Shown: positions 8,831 to 19,291 of the stretch, in pieces
Position numbering within the stretch: the stretch's first letter is position 1
Layout: the number at the start of each line of letters is the position of its first letter
NCBI GenBank assembly: GCA_024123955.1
Contig: CP099652.1
Span: 2,728,001 to 2,792,000 of the forward strand
DNA from: Oxalobacteraceae bacterium OTU3CINTB1
Lineage (GTDB): Bacteria; Pseudomonadota; Gammaproteobacteria; Burkholderiales; Burkholderiaceae_D
Reading direction: 5' to 3'
Length of the DNA stretch: 64,000 bases
Position numbers and translations under genes: made by a program
The notes under the pieces: generated by a model
What the model saw: the letters and a program-made list of their open reading frames with translations, nothing else
Databases searched by the model: none
Told to the model about the DNA's origin: nothing

Positions 8831-8914
8831 CTACCAGCGGTAGCTGACCGATCCGATCGCCTTGCGCGGCTCGCCGCGTGCGCTGTCCCAGCTGTAGTTG
8901 GCATAGTCGGAGCT
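8831..8914 (-). pseudogene. Possible remnant: C-terminal end of an outer-membrane protein gene
   Basis: Between the NIPSNAP gene and its terminator, the minus strand encodes SSDYANYSWDSARGEP followed by RKAIGSVSYRW and a stop. The alternating hydrophobic pattern ending in a terminal aromatic residue is what beta-barrel outer-membrane proteins end with. An in-frame stop (8915-8917) lies directly upstream and no start codon fits. It looks like the stump of a deleted porin-like gene. With only 27 codons, chance cannot be excluded. Confidence 0.4.
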
Positions 8915-8941
8915 TTAGAGCGGGCGAGGGAGCGCCGGCAT

Positions 8942-8972
8942 AAAAAAGGGAAGCCCATGGGCTTCCCTTTTT
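8942..8972. terminator. Bidirectional terminator between NIPSNAP gene and icd
   Basis: A perfect 20-base palindrome (GGGAAGCCCA/TGGGCTTCCC) is flanked by six A on the left and five T on the right. It can end transcripts from both converging genes. Confidence 0.85.
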
Positions 8973-9019
8973 GCTGTAACGGCGCGGCGCCAGGCGCCGC
9001 GTCATTCACAAGCCGATCG

Positions 9020-11251
<2,232 letters not shown>

Positions 11252-11553
11252 GTCATTCCCTTGTATACGGTAGTGTAGTTAATGATCCCGTTCCGGGTCG
11301 GGCAGGATAGTCTGCGCAAACCCGGAGCGGGTGGTGCGTTGGCGCGGTCGCCATTTTCACTCAAGCGCTTATTTTAGGACAATACGGGCGGAGATGGGCG
11401 GAAACCCCTGCAAAGGACGGGGTCGCCAGGGCATTTTTTGCCGTTTCAGCGGCTGGCCGGGTGCCGGCGGCCCGGATGTGCTATTGTGCGGCACGGTCAT
11501 CGTTCACCGTCCCCGCAGCCCGCCTAGTTGACGACTGGATAACGAATGTTTCC
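11252..11553. other. Intergenic region between icd and Crp/Fnr regulator
   Basis: A 302-base divergent spacer with no gene seen. It holds the icd ribosome site at the left end and a 12-bp inverted repeat at 11287-11331. Otherwise I see only short GC-rich palindromes around 11430-11475. No promoter matched well on either strand. Confidence 0.5.
11287..11331. promoter_or_regulatory. Long inverted repeat upstream of icd
   Basis: CCCGTTCCGGGT (11287-11298) and ACCCGGAGCGGG (11320-11331) can pair over all 12 positions with one G-T wobble, leaving a 21-base loop. It lies in the icd leader or promoter. It could be an operator or an RNA hairpin; the function is not known. Confidence 0.35.
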
Positions 11554-12282
11554 ATGCGTCTCAACGACCCGAACCAAAACCACCTGCTGTCCGCCCTACT
11601 GGAGTCCGATTTCGCGCGCCTGTCGCCGCACCTCGAACCCATCATGATGCGGCTGGGCGACGTGCTGTACGAGTCCGGCGGACAACTGCAACATGTTTAT
11701 TTCCCAACATCGGCCATCGTTTCCCTGCATTATGTGCTGGAGAACGGCGGCTCGTCCGAGATCGCCGGCGTCGGCAACGAAGGCATCCTGGGCATCTCGT
11801 TGTTTATGGGCGGGAATACAACGCCAAGCCGCGCGGTGGTGCAAACGGCCGGCCACGGCTACCGCCTCAAGTCGCATATCCTGATGGAGGAGTTCAACCG
11901 CGCCGGTCCCGTGATGCGGCTGCTGCTGCGCTACACGCAGGCGTTGCTGACGCAGATGTCGCAGACGGCCGTCTGCAACCGCCACCACACGGTCGAGCAG
12001 CAACTGTGCCGCTGGCTGCTGCTCACGCTCGACCGCTTGCCGGGCAACGAATTGACGATGACGCAGGAATTGATCGCCAACATGCTGGGCGTGCGCCGCG
12101 AAGGTGTCACCGTCGCCGCCGGCAAGTTGCAGGAGAACGGCTACATCAGCTACCGCCGCGGCCATATCACCGTGCTCGACAGGGTCGGCCTGGAGGCCGA
12201 GGTGTGCGAGTGCTACGACGTCGTCAAAAAGGAATTCGCGCGGCTGATGTCAGACGTGCGGCAACGCCAGGGATCCCAATGA
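11554..12282 (+). CDS. Crp/Fnr-family transcriptional regulator
   Basis: A 242-residue regulator. The cyclic-nucleotide-binding-like beta-roll covers about 25-150 (GDVLYESGGQLQHVYFPTSAIVS). The winged helix-turn-helix (about 170-225) has ELIANMLGVRREGVTVAAGKL. It lacks the N-terminal cysteine cluster of FNR and the canonical cAMP-binding residues, so the signal is unknown. The start chosen (MRLNDPN) has only a weak upstream GGAT; the frame stays open for 31 codons further up. Its stop overlaps the kinase start by four bases (ATGA), so it is translationally coupled to the kinase and response regulator and probably shares their signal pathway. Confidence 0.88.
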   Translation: MRLNDPNQNHLLSALLESDFARLSPHLEPIMMRLGDVLYESGGQLQHVYFPTSAIVSLHYVLENGGSSEIAGVGNEGILGISLFMGGNTTPSRAVVQTAGHGYRLKSHILMEEFNRAGPVMRLLLRYTQALLTQMSQTAVCNRHHTVEQQLCRWLLLTLDRLPGNELTMTQELIANMLGVRREGVTVAAGKLQENGYISYRRGHITVLDRVGLEAEVCECYDVVKKEFARLMSDVRQRQGSQ

Positions 12283-13976
12283 GCCAGAACAAGACCGACG
12301 CGCCGCTGCTCAAGGCCGACGCCTTGCAGCAGGCCATTTTCAAGAGCGCCAATTTTTCCTGCATCGCCACCGACGCCCAAGGCGTCATCCAGCTGTTCAA
12401 CGTCGGCGCCGAGCGCATGCTCGGTTATAGCGCGTCGGAGATGGTGAACCTGACCACGCCGGCCGGCATTTCCGACGCCCAGGAGATGATAGAGCGGGCC
12501 GAGGCGCTGAGCCTGGAGCTGGGCACCACCATCCGCCCGGGCTTCGAGGCGCTGGCGTTCAAGGCCTCGCGCGGCATCGAGGATGTGTATGAGCTGACCC
12601 ATGTGCGCAAGGACGGCAGCCGTTTCCCCGCCATCGTCTCGGTCAGCCCGTTGCGCGACGGCGACGACAAGATCATCGGCTATTTGCTGATCGGCACCGA
12701 CAACACGGCCCGCAAGCAGGTCGAGGCGGCGCAGGCCGTGCTCGACGCCCGCCTGCGCGAGCAGCAATTGGCGCTGCAGGAGACCAACGTCGAGCTGGAG
12801 GCTGCGCGCGCCGTGGCCGACAAGGCCAACCGGGCCAAATCGGAGTTCCTGTCGAGCATGAGCCACGAATTGCGCACGCCGCTCAACGCCGTGCTCGGCT
12901 TCGCGCAGCTGCTGGCGTCGGACAAGCCGCCGCCGACCCCTTCGCAGCTGCGCTCGATCGACCAGATCCTCAAGGGCGGCTGGTATCTGCTGCAACTGAT
13001 TAACGAAATCCTCGACCTGGCCATGATCGAATCGGGCAAGGTGACGATGTCGCAGGAATCGATGGGCTTGTCCGACGTGCTCAAGGATTGCGAGGCGATG
13101 GTCGGGCCGCAGGCGCAAAAGCGCGGCATCCGGCTCGTGTTCAGCCCGATGGCGCGGCCGTTCTTCGTCCACGCCGACCGCACCCGCGTCAAGCAGGTAA
13201 TGATCAACCTGCTGTCGAACGCCATCAAATACAACCGCGTCGGCGGCAGCGTGACGGTGACCTGCGCCGAAGGCAGCGACGGCATGGTGCGCGTGAGCGT
13301 GGTCGACACCGGCGCCGGCCTGAGCCAGGAGCAGATCGTGCACCTGTTCGAGCCGTTCAACCGCCTTGGCCAGGAGGAGGGCGGCGAGGAGGGCACCGGC
13401 ATCGGCCTGGTGGTCACCAAGCAACTGGTGGAGTTGATGCACGGTTACATCGGTGTCGACAGCACGGTCGGCGCCGGCACCACGTTCTGGGTCGAGCTGG
13501 CCGCCAGCGACGAGCCGGTGCTGGAGATGGCCGCGTTCGACACCAGCACCTATATCGATGCGCAGGTCATCTCGGCGCCGCGCACCTTGCTGTATGTCGA
13601 GGACAATCCGGCCAACCTGAACCTGGTCGAGCAGCTGATCACGCGCCGTCCCGACCTCAAGCTGCTGACGGCGATCGACGGCTACGCCGGTATCCAGCTG
13701 GCGCGCACCTACCAGCCGGACGTGATTCTGATGGACATCAACCTGCCCGGCGTCAGCGGTTTCGGCTGCCTGAAAATTCTGCAGGAAGACCCGACCACCG
13801 CCCACATCCCGGTGATGGCGCTGTCGGCCAACGCCATGCCGCGCGACATAGAAAAAGGCGTGGAGGCCGGTTTCTTCCGCTATCTCACCAAACCCATCAA
13901 CGTGGCCCAGTTCATGGACGCATTGGACCTGGCGCTGGCGTTTGCCGCCGCCCATAAGGAAGTGCACCATGATTGA
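12279..13976 (+). CDS. Hybrid sensor histidine kinase (PAS - HisKA - HATPase - receiver)
   Basis: 565 residues and no membrane segments, so a soluble sensor. The order is PAS (about 20-145), coiled coil (145-180), HisKA with phospho-acceptor His196 in SHELRTPLNAVLGFAQLL, HATPase_c (about 290-410; NLLSNAIKYN, DTGAGL, GTGIGLVV), then a receiver (about 435-555) with phospho-acceptor Asp486 in ILMDINLPG. The receiver makes it a hybrid kinase. It starts within the stop of the upstream regulator and ends overlapping the next gene by eight bases. The three genes therefore act as one cascade. The PAS ligand is not evident. Confidence 0.93.
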   Translation: MSQNKTDAPLLKADALQQAIFKSANFSCIATDAQGVIQLFNVGAERMLGYSASEMVNLTTPAGISDAQEMIERAEALSLELGTTIRPGFEALAFKASRGIEDVYELTHVRKDGSRFPAIVSVSPLRDGDDKIIGYLLIGTDNTARKQVEAAQAVLDARLREQQLALQETNVELEAARAVADKANRAKSEFLSSMSHELRTPLNAVLGFAQLLASDKPPPTPSQLRSIDQILKGGWYLLQLINEILDLAMIESGKVTMSQESMGLSDVLKDCEAMVGPQAQKRGIRLVFSPMARPFFVHADRTRVKQVMINLLSNAIKYNRVGGSVTVTCAEGSDGMVRVSVVDTGAGLSQEQIVHLFEPFNRLGQEEGGEEGTGIGLVVTKQLVELMHGYIGVDSTVGAGTTFWVELAASDEPVLEMAAFDTSTYIDAQVISAPRTLLYVEDNPANLNLVEQLITRRPDLKLLTAIDGYAGIQLARTYQPDVILMDINLPGVSGFGCLKILQEDPTTAHIPVMALSANAMPRDIEKGVEAGFFRYLTKPINVAQFMDALDLALAFAAAHKEVHHD

Positions 13977-14790
13977 CGCCAACCAGATATTAAACGCCAG
14001 TATTCTGATCGTCGACGATCAGGAGGCCAACGTCATGCTGCTCGAGCGCATGCTCGACAACGCCGGCTACACCCGCGTCACCAGCACGATGGATCCGTTC
14101 GCCGTCGGCGCGCTGCACCTGGCCAACCACTACGACCTGATCCTGCTCGACCTGCAAATGCCGGGCATGGACGGCTTCGAGGTGCTCGAAGCGCTCAAGT
14201 CGATCGAGCCCGACGGCTACGTGCCGGTGCTGGTGGTGACCGCCCAGCCCGGCCACAAGCTGCGCGCGCTGCAAGCCGGCGCCAAGGATTTCGTCGCCAA
14301 GCCGTTCGAGCTGGTCGAGGTCGAGACGCGCATCCACAACATGCTCGAAGTGCGCCTGCTGCACCGCCAGCTCAACCGCTATAACCAGGAGCTGGAACAC
14401 CAGGTGATGCAACGCACGGCCGAGCTGCGCGCCAGCGAGGCGCGCTTCCAGCGCTTCGCCGAGCTGTCGAGCGACTGGTACTGGGAGCAGGACGCCGAAG
14501 GCAAGCTCAGCCACTGGTCGGGACCGGTGATGGACATGGTCGGCATCGGCGCCAGCGCCGCCGACGGCTGGGACGTGGCCGAGCGCGCGACCCTGGAAGC
14601 CAACATCGCCGAGCGCAAGCCTTTCCTCGACTTCGTCTACCGGCGCACCGCCGGCAACGGCAGGGTGCAGTATCTGCAGGTCAGCGGCGAGCCGATGTTC
14701 GACGAGGCCAGCCGCTTTGTCGGCTACCGTGGCGTGGGGCGGGATGTGACGGCGATGGCGGCGATGTTCGGCGCGACGGCTGACCGCTGA
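13969..14790 (+). CDS. Response regulator with C-terminal PAS domain
   Basis: 273 residues: a receiver domain (about 10-130, Asp61 in LILLDLQMPGMDGFEVL, KPF near 110), a coiled coil (RQLNRYNQELEHQVMQRTAELRAS split over about 135-160), then a PAS domain (about 160-265). There is no DNA-binding, GGDEF, EAL or kinase output, so the PAS domain probably relays the signal through protein contact. The start has the ribosome site AAGGAAG and lies inside the end of the hybrid kinase gene, which is the likely partner. Confidence 0.9.
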   Translation: MIDANQILNASILIVDDQEANVMLLERMLDNAGYTRVTSTMDPFAVGALHLANHYDLILLDLQMPGMDGFEVLEALKSIEPDGYVPVLVVTAQPGHKLRALQAGAKDFVAKPFELVEVETRIHNMLEVRLLHRQLNRYNQELEHQVMQRTAELRASEARFQRFAELSSDWYWEQDAEGKLSHWSGPVMDMVGIGASAADGWDVAERATLEANIAERKPFLDFVYRRTAGNGRVQYLQVSGEPMFDEASRFVGYRGVGRDVTAMAAMFGATADR

Positions 14791-14810
14791 CCTGGAAATG
14801 CCACGGAGCC

Positions 14811-14867
14811 ATGCGTGCGCCGCTGGCGGCTCATGGCGGATTACGCTACGCTAATCCGCCCTACGTG
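14811..14867. repeat. Dispersed palindromic repeat, copy A (partial)
   Basis: Contains GGCGGATTACGCTACGCTAATCCGCC, an inverted repeat, preceded by ATGCGTGCGCCGCTGGCGGCTCA and ended by CTACGTG (each given as separate short blocks of one run). The same blocks occur in copy B at 20752-20850, so this is one right-hand half of that element. It abuts a truncated gene. Confidence 0.7.
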
Positions 14868-14877
14868 AATTAGAGGA

Positions 14878-15138
14878 ATGCCGATGCTGCTGCCAAGTGA
14901 ATCATCGCTGACCGACGCGCTGCCGTTTCCGTTGCTGATACAGTCGTTGCGCGACGCCATCGCCGCCGGCTGCCTGAAGAGCGAGGACATACGGGGCGAC
15001 CTGGCATCGCTGACGCGTGGCCAGGTCCCCGGCCGAACATCGCTCGAACAACGCACCGTCTTCAAGGCTGTCGGCACCGCGCTGGAAGACCTCGCCGCCG
15101 CCAAGCTCGCCTTCGGACAGCTCCGCGTCGCAACGTAA
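14878..15138 (+). pseudogene. Truncated ornithine cyclodeaminase / mu-crystallin family fragment
   Basis: Only 86 codons are open. The C-terminal part, GDLASLTRGQVPGRTSLEQR followed by TVFKAVGTALEDLAAAKLA, is the conserved end of ornithine cyclodeaminase-family proteins (normally about 310-340 residues). The N-terminal NAD-binding and catalytic parts are missing. The sequence just upstream is the palindromic repeat, so the gene was probably broken near that point. It is unlikely to make a working enzyme. The apparent ATG near a GAGGA may allow a peptide but has no family support. Confidence 0.7.
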
Positions 15139-15148
15139 CGCCGCGCAC

Positions 15149-16114
15149 TCAGTGCTGATAAATCCCGGCGCTGTTGCCGCTGCCCGTCTGCGTGATGCCG
15201 GCAACAAAACCCTCACCCATTTGCGTGATCCAGGCCGTGTTCGGCATCGTATAGGCGACGCCGGTCTGCATCGTGGCGGCCGTGTTGAGCGAGCCCGTCT
15301 GGCTGATGGCCGACACGTTCGACCCGACGGTCTGGCCGACGGTGGCGGTGTTGGCGTTCCCCGTTTGCGTCGTCTCCGCGCCGCCGGACGCACGGATGTC
15401 GATGACCGCCAGATTGCCTGCGCCGTCCTGGTTGATATGGGCTTCGGTCGCGAAACCGGTCGAGGTCATGCTGCCGCGCGCCTCGTTGCCGATGCCGGTC
15501 TGGCGGATGCCGATTCCGGAATAGAAGGCATCGTCGTACGTGACGGTGGCACGGTTGCCCGTGCCTTCCTGGTAGATCGGCATGCCGGCGTAGCCGGAAT
15601 GGGTGCGCCTGGTGGTGATGACATTGTCTGACCCGTACTGGCTGGGGCGGAAGCTGAGCGGCCCCGAGGCCTCGGCCCGGTCATCGATGACGTTGCGTTC
15701 GCCATGCTGCTCGACCCGGATCGTCGATTCGTACACGCCATTCTGCAACAAGCTGACGATGTTGCCGGTGCCGGACTGGTTGAGGTAGGCAAAGCCGAAA
15801 AAGCCGCCCTCATGATGCTGCAAGGTGAGCTGGTTGGCATCGCCCAGCTGACTGATCTCGACGATCATGCGCGGCGTTTCGCTCATCAGCACGCCGCCGG
15901 TGCGGCTGGCCGGGTCGCCGATCACGTTGTTGTTGCCCGTTTGAACGATGGAGACGGTGGCTCCTTCGGACGATCGCTGTTCGACGTAGGCTTGATTGCC
16001 GGTACCCGTTTGCGCGACGGCGGCGGTGGTGGGCTCTTGTGCGAACGCGGCGGGGCCGGCCAGGGCCAAGGCCAGGGACAGGCCGAAGGCGACGGTGAAT
16101 GTTGGATGGTTCAT
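15149..16114 (-). CDS. Curlin-repeat protein (large paralogue 3)
   Basis: 321 residues with a signal peptide (to about 25, PAAFAQ). The mature protein is built of Q-x-G-x-x-N-x-A type curlin half-repeats, for example QTGTGNQAYVEQ, QTGNNNVIGDP and QTGSLNTAATMQ. Like the two paralogues upstream, it has a GDP-x-x-R-x-GG block near 70 and ends with AWITQMGEGFVAGITQTG and NSAGIYQH. Such proteins are secreted through CsgG and polymerise into extracellular amyloid. It is the last gene of the csg cluster; the ribosome site AAGGAGC precedes the start. Irregular repeat lengths distinguish it from E. coli CsgA (about 150 residues), so it may be a specialised fibre component. Confidence 0.85.
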   Translation of the reverse strand: MNHPTFTVAFGLSLALALAGPAAFAQEPTTAAVAQTGTGNQAYVEQRSSEGATVSIVQTGNNNVIGDPASRTGGVLMSETPRMIVEISQLGDANQLTLQHHEGGFFGFAYLNQSGTGNIVSLLQNGVYESTIRVEQHGERNVIDDRAEASGPLSFRPSQYGSDNVITTRRTHSGYAGMPIYQEGTGNRATVTYDDAFYSGIGIRQTGIGNEARGSMTSTGFATEAHINQDGAGNLAVIDIRASGGAETTQTGNANTATVGQTVGSNVSAISQTGSLNTAATMQTGVAYTMPNTAWITQMGEGFVAGITQTGSGNSAGIYQH

Positions 16115-16160
16115 GATAGCTCCTTGATGCGATGAGAAAAAAGGGGGCGACGCCGGTGGT

Positions 16161-16904
16161 TCAATGCTGGTGGATGCCTGCGCGGTGGCCGTTGCCTGTC
16201 TGCGTGGTGGCGGCCGAGAAGCCGTCGCCGGTTTGGGTGATCCATGCGGTGGTGACCATCGTGTTGGTCTGGCTGGCGGTGGCCTGGTTGCCCATGCCCA
16301 GCTGGCGGATGTCGACGAACGAGTAGTCGGCCCGGTCGTGGGTGACCGCCGCGCGGTTGCCGATTCCTTCCTGCGTCACGTCCGGCCCGCCAAAGCCGGA
16401 CCAGCTGCGCGCCAGGCTGATCACGTTGTCCGAGCCGGTCTGCGAGGCGTCGAAGCCGAAAGCCAGGATTTCGGTGCCAGCCACGTCGATCAGGTTGCGC
16501 TCGCCGGTTTGTTCGATGCGCACCACCGACTCGTAGGCGCGGCTCTGCTGGATCCTGGCGAAGTTGCCGTTGCCGGTCTGGTTGACGAAGGCGAGGTCGA
16601 AATCGCCGGTGAGCTGTCCGAACGCCGCCTGGTTGTTGTCGCCCAGCTGGTTGACGATGATCCGCATGCGATTGGTGTCGCGCTGCAGGATGCCGCCGGC
16701 CCGGCTGCCCGGGTCGCCCACTTTGTTGTCGTTGCCGTTCTGCGTGACGGTCACCTGCGATTCGCTGGTGACCTGGTGCTGCTCGATGTAGGACTGGTTG
16801 CCGACACCGCTTTGCGTGATGGCGGCGCTGGCCTGATCCTGCGCGGACGCGCTGGACGCGGCCAACAGCAAAACGGCGGCGCCTGTAAACATTGCGGACT
16901 TCAT
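16161..16904 (-). CDS. Curlin-repeat protein (large paralogue 2)
   Basis: 247 residues with a signal peptide ending near ASSASAQ (about 22). Curlin half-repeats run through the mature chain: QSGVGNQSYIEQ, QNGNDNKVGDP, QTGNGNFARIQQ, QTGERNLIDV, QEGIGNRAAV. It shares the GDPGSRAGGILQRD block with paralogue 1, and the ending AWITQTGDGFSAATTQTG with HRAGIHQH. It is a predicted secreted amyloid subunit, the shortest of the three large paralogues. The ribosome site AAGGAGC lies seven bases before the start. It sits between two paralogues of the same orientation with gaps under 50 bases, so tandem duplication is likely. Confidence 0.85.
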   Translation of the reverse strand: MKSAMFTGAAVLLLAASSASAQDQASAAITQSGVGNQSYIEQHQVTSESQVTVTQNGNDNKVGDPGSRAGGILQRDTNRMRIIVNQLGDNNQAAFGQLTGDFDLAFVNQTGNGNFARIQQSRAYESVVRIEQTGERNLIDVAGTEILAFGFDASQTGSDNVISLARSWSGFGGPDVTQEGIGNRAAVTHDRADYSFVDIRQLGMGNQATASQTNTMVTTAWITQTGDGFSAATTQTGNGHRAGIHQH

Positions 16905-16952
16905 AGCGGCTCCTTGCAGTGAAAGGGAAAGGGGCGGAGGCGGTGGGGGCGC

Positions 16953-17912
16953 TCAATGTTGATAGATGCCGGCCGAATTGCCGCTGCCCGTCTGGGTGAT
17001 GCTGGCGACGAAGCCCTCGCCGATCTGCGTGATCCAGGCGGTGTTGGCCAGCGCCGTTGGCGACGCGGGCAAGCCGGTTTGCGCGATGGACGCCGTATTG
17101 AGGTTGCCGCTCTGCAGGATGGTCGACTCGTTCAGGTACCGGCTTTGACTGACCGTCGCGATGTTTTGGTTACCGGTCTGCGTGATCGTCGACACGGTCT
17201 GGTTGCCGTCGAGGTTGGCGGTGGCCTGGTTGTCGTTACCGGTCTGCGTGATGAACAAGGTGGTCGACAGCGTAGCGCTGTGGTTGACCGTCGCCCGGTT
17301 GTCCATGCCCTGCTGGTTGATGCTGGAGAAGGACAAGAACGCGTTGTCCTGGTTGACCGTCGTGCGGTTGCGATCGCCCTGCTGGCTGATGATCGGTCCC
17401 GAAAAACCGGACAGCGTGGTGGCCACGTTGACGAGGTTGTCGGCGCCCCGTTGCGTGATCGTGGCGCCGGTGGCAAGACTTTCTGCGTTGCGGCTGTCGA
17501 TCGTGTTGCGCTCGCCTTGTTGCACGATGGTGTCGGCCGATTGGAACACGCTGTTCTGCAACACGGTGGCGACGTTGCCGACGCCGGACTGCTCGACCCG
17601 CGCGAGATTGCGGTCGCCGATGGTTTGCTGCAGCGTGAATGCGTTGTTGTCGCCCGTTTGGGCAACGGTGATGTCGGAGCCGTTCACATCGCGTTGCAGG
17701 ATCCCGCCGGACCGTGCGGTCGGATCCCCCACGGTGTTGTCGTTGCCGGATTGCGTGATGGCCACGACGGCGTTGCTGGCGCGATGCTGTTCGGCATAGG
17801 CCGAGTTGCCGCTGCCGGTTTGGGTGAGCGTGGCGGTGTTGGCGAATTGCGCGGAGGCGCTGGACGCGGCCAGCAACAGGCCGGCGGCGATGGTGGACAG
17901 TGCGTAGTTCAT
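16953..17912 (-). CDS. Curlin-repeat protein (large paralogue 1)
   Basis: 319 residues with a signal peptide ending near ASSASAQ (about 22). It has the most regular curlin repeats of the large paralogues, such as QTGSGNSAYAEQ, QSGNDNTVGDP, QSGVGNVATVLQ, QQGMDNRATVN, QTGNDNQATANL and QSGNLNTASIAQTG. The ending AWITQIGEGFVASITQTG plus NSAGIYQH is nearly identical to paralogue 3. A good ribosome site (AAAGGAGCC) precedes the start. It is a predicted amyloid fibre subunit exported by CsgG with CsgE and CsgF from the same operon. Confidence 0.87.
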   Translation of the reverse strand: MNYALSTIAAGLLLAASSASAQFANTATLTQTGSGNSAYAEQHRASNAVVAITQSGNDNTVGDPTARSGGILQRDVNGSDITVAQTGDNNAFTLQQTIGDRNLARVEQSGVGNVATVLQNSVFQSADTIVQQGERNTIDSRNAESLATGATITQRGADNLVNVATTLSGFSGPIISQQGDRNRTTVNQDNAFLSFSSINQQGMDNRATVNHSATLSTTLFITQTGNDNQATANLDGNQTVSTITQTGNQNIATVSQSRYLNESTILQSGNLNTASIAQTGLPASPTALANTAWITQIGEGFVASITQTGSGNSAGIYQH

Positions 17913-17972
17913 GATGGCTCCTTTCTAGTGGTAAAACAATGGCGGAGGGGGTTCCCGATTTGACGGAGGTCG

Positions 17973-18416
17973 TCAATGCTGGATCACGGTGACGCGTTTG
18001 CCGTCGCCGTTCTGCGTGACGCGGGCGCTGGCGTCGTGGCCGTGCTGTTCGATGCGCGCGCTGTTGGCGTTGCCGTGCTGATCGACAAAAGCGCTGTTGC
18101 CGGCGCCGTCCTGGACGACGGTGGCCTGGTTGCCCTTGCCGACCTGCTCGAGCTCGACGGCGTTGGCGGCTCCTGCCTGCACCACCTTCGCCGTGTTTTG
18201 CCGGCCGCGCTGCGAGGCCGACAGCCTGTGTTCTCCGCCGCGCTGGTCGGCCGCGATCGTATTCATGGTGCCGTGCTGGCCGACCGTGGCCAGCGAGCCG
18301 CCGCTCAGCAAGCCGCCGGACGGCAACTCCGCGCCGGCCAGATCGCCGGCCGTGCACAAGCCCGGGCCAAGCAGTGCCGCGAGCAGGGCCATCGCTATCC
18401 TCAGACGGGCGCTCAT
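17973..18416 (-). CDS. Small curlin-repeat protein (CsgA/CsgB-like)
   Basis: 147 residues, about the size of E. coli CsgA/CsgB. A signal peptide covers about 1-23. From residue 46 the chain is a strict 11-residue repeat, about nine copies of Q-x-G-x-x-N-x-A-x-x-x (QVGKGNQATVV, QDGAGNSAFVD, QHGNANSARIE and so on), ending TVIQH. Two 11-mers make one canonical curlin strand-loop-strand unit. It starts in a four-base overlap with the csgG stop and has the ribosome site AGGAGGG. Position and size suggest it is the nucleator or the main subunit; I cannot say which. It lacks the GDP insert and the AWITQ ending of the larger paralogues. Confidence 0.87.
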   Translation of the reverse strand: MSARLRIAMALLAALLGPGLCTAGDLAGAELPSGGLLSGGSLATVGQHGTMNTIAADQRGGEHRLSASQRGRQNTAKVVQAGAANAVELEQVGKGNQATVVQDGAGNSAFVDQHGNANSARIEQHGHDASARVTQNGDGKRVTVIQH

Positions 18417-19291
18417 GGCATCCCTCCTGTTGGGTTGTAGCGGGTATCGTGATCGGTGGCATAACGCTGCACCACCGCATCGGACCAGCGCGCCGGGTCC
18501 TGCAACGCCCAGTGGCCCTCGCGCACGCCCTGGACGATCAGATGGGCCACGCCGGCCTCGATCGCCTCGTTCACGCACAGCTGGGTTGGTTCGTTGCGCG
18601 TCATGCCGGCCTCCAGTTCCAGCAAATCCTTGACGTTGACGAACTTGAACACGCTCGGATGCACTTCATAGGCGTAGACGGTCTTGGTGGTCGACACGCT
18701 TTGCAGGATCTGGCCGCTGCGGATATCGATGGTGCGCAAGCTGACCGTGACCTGGTCGACCCGGTACTGCGTGCTGACGCCGATGCCGAGAAAGCGGGCG
18801 CCGGCGCCGCCGGTGCGCACATTGCTTTCGAACGCGGTGATGCCGCCCTCGATCAGCACCGACGCCGCCAGCAACGGCGGAATCTGCACCGCCGGAGTGC
18901 CGGCCGGCTGCGGCATTTCCAGCGCGCGCACGATCTTGCGTTCTGTCAGCAGGTTTTGCAGGTTTTCGCGTTCGACCGGAATGAACCAGCCCGATTCCTT
19001 GAGCGCCTTGATCAGCATCGACGACGCGCCCTGCGTGACGGCGGTGGAGAACGAACTGTCCGGCGCCGGCTTGTATTGCCCGGTCTGGTCCCGGATGCCG
19101 TACACGGCCACCGCCACCTTGCCTTTGGGCGGCGGCAGCTTGCGCAGGTCGCCGGTGGCGACGGTCGACGGTGTCAGTTGCGCGTCCTCGCGCGCGACCG
19201 ACGGCGGGTGGGTGAGGGCGCAGCCGGACGACAGCAGCAAGGTCCCGACCGCCACGGCAAGCGGCGCGGCGCGACGCATCACGCTGTTCAT
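18413..19291 (-). CDS. csgG: Curli secretion channel lipoprotein CsgG
   Basis: 292 residues with a lipoprotein signal (LLLSSGC, Cys24). The mature part fits CsgG: KVAVAVYGIRDQTGQYKP near 58-75, SSFSTAVTQGASSMLIKALKE near 80, ESGWFIPVERENLQNLLTER near 105, ASVLIEGGITAFESN near 143, and RTGGAGARFLGIG, which matches the transmembrane hairpin region. CsgG forms the nonameric outer-membrane pore through which curlins leave unfolded. The gene overlaps csgF and the small curlin gene by four bases on either side. This gives tight translational coupling inside the csgEFG unit. Confidence 0.95.
   Translation of the reverse strand: MNSVMRRAAPLAVAVGTLLLSSGCALTHPPSVAREDAQLTPSTVATGDLRKLPPPKGKVAVAVYGIRDQTGQYKPAPDSSFSTAVTQGASSMLIKALKESGWFIPVERENLQNLLTERKIVRALEMPQPAGTPAVQIPPLLAASVLIEGGITAFESNVRTGGAGARFLGIGVSTQYRVDQVTVSLRTIDIRSGQILQSVSTTKTVYAYEVHPSVFKFVNVKDLLELEAGMTRNEPTQLCVNEAIEAGVAHLIVQGVREGHWALQDPARWSDAVVQRYATDHDTRYNPTGGMP

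Noticed and set aside
15149..17912. Low-complexity curlin region as assembly error or microsatellite
   Set aside because: Frames stay open, each gene has its own signal peptide and ribosome site, and csgEFG is adjacent.
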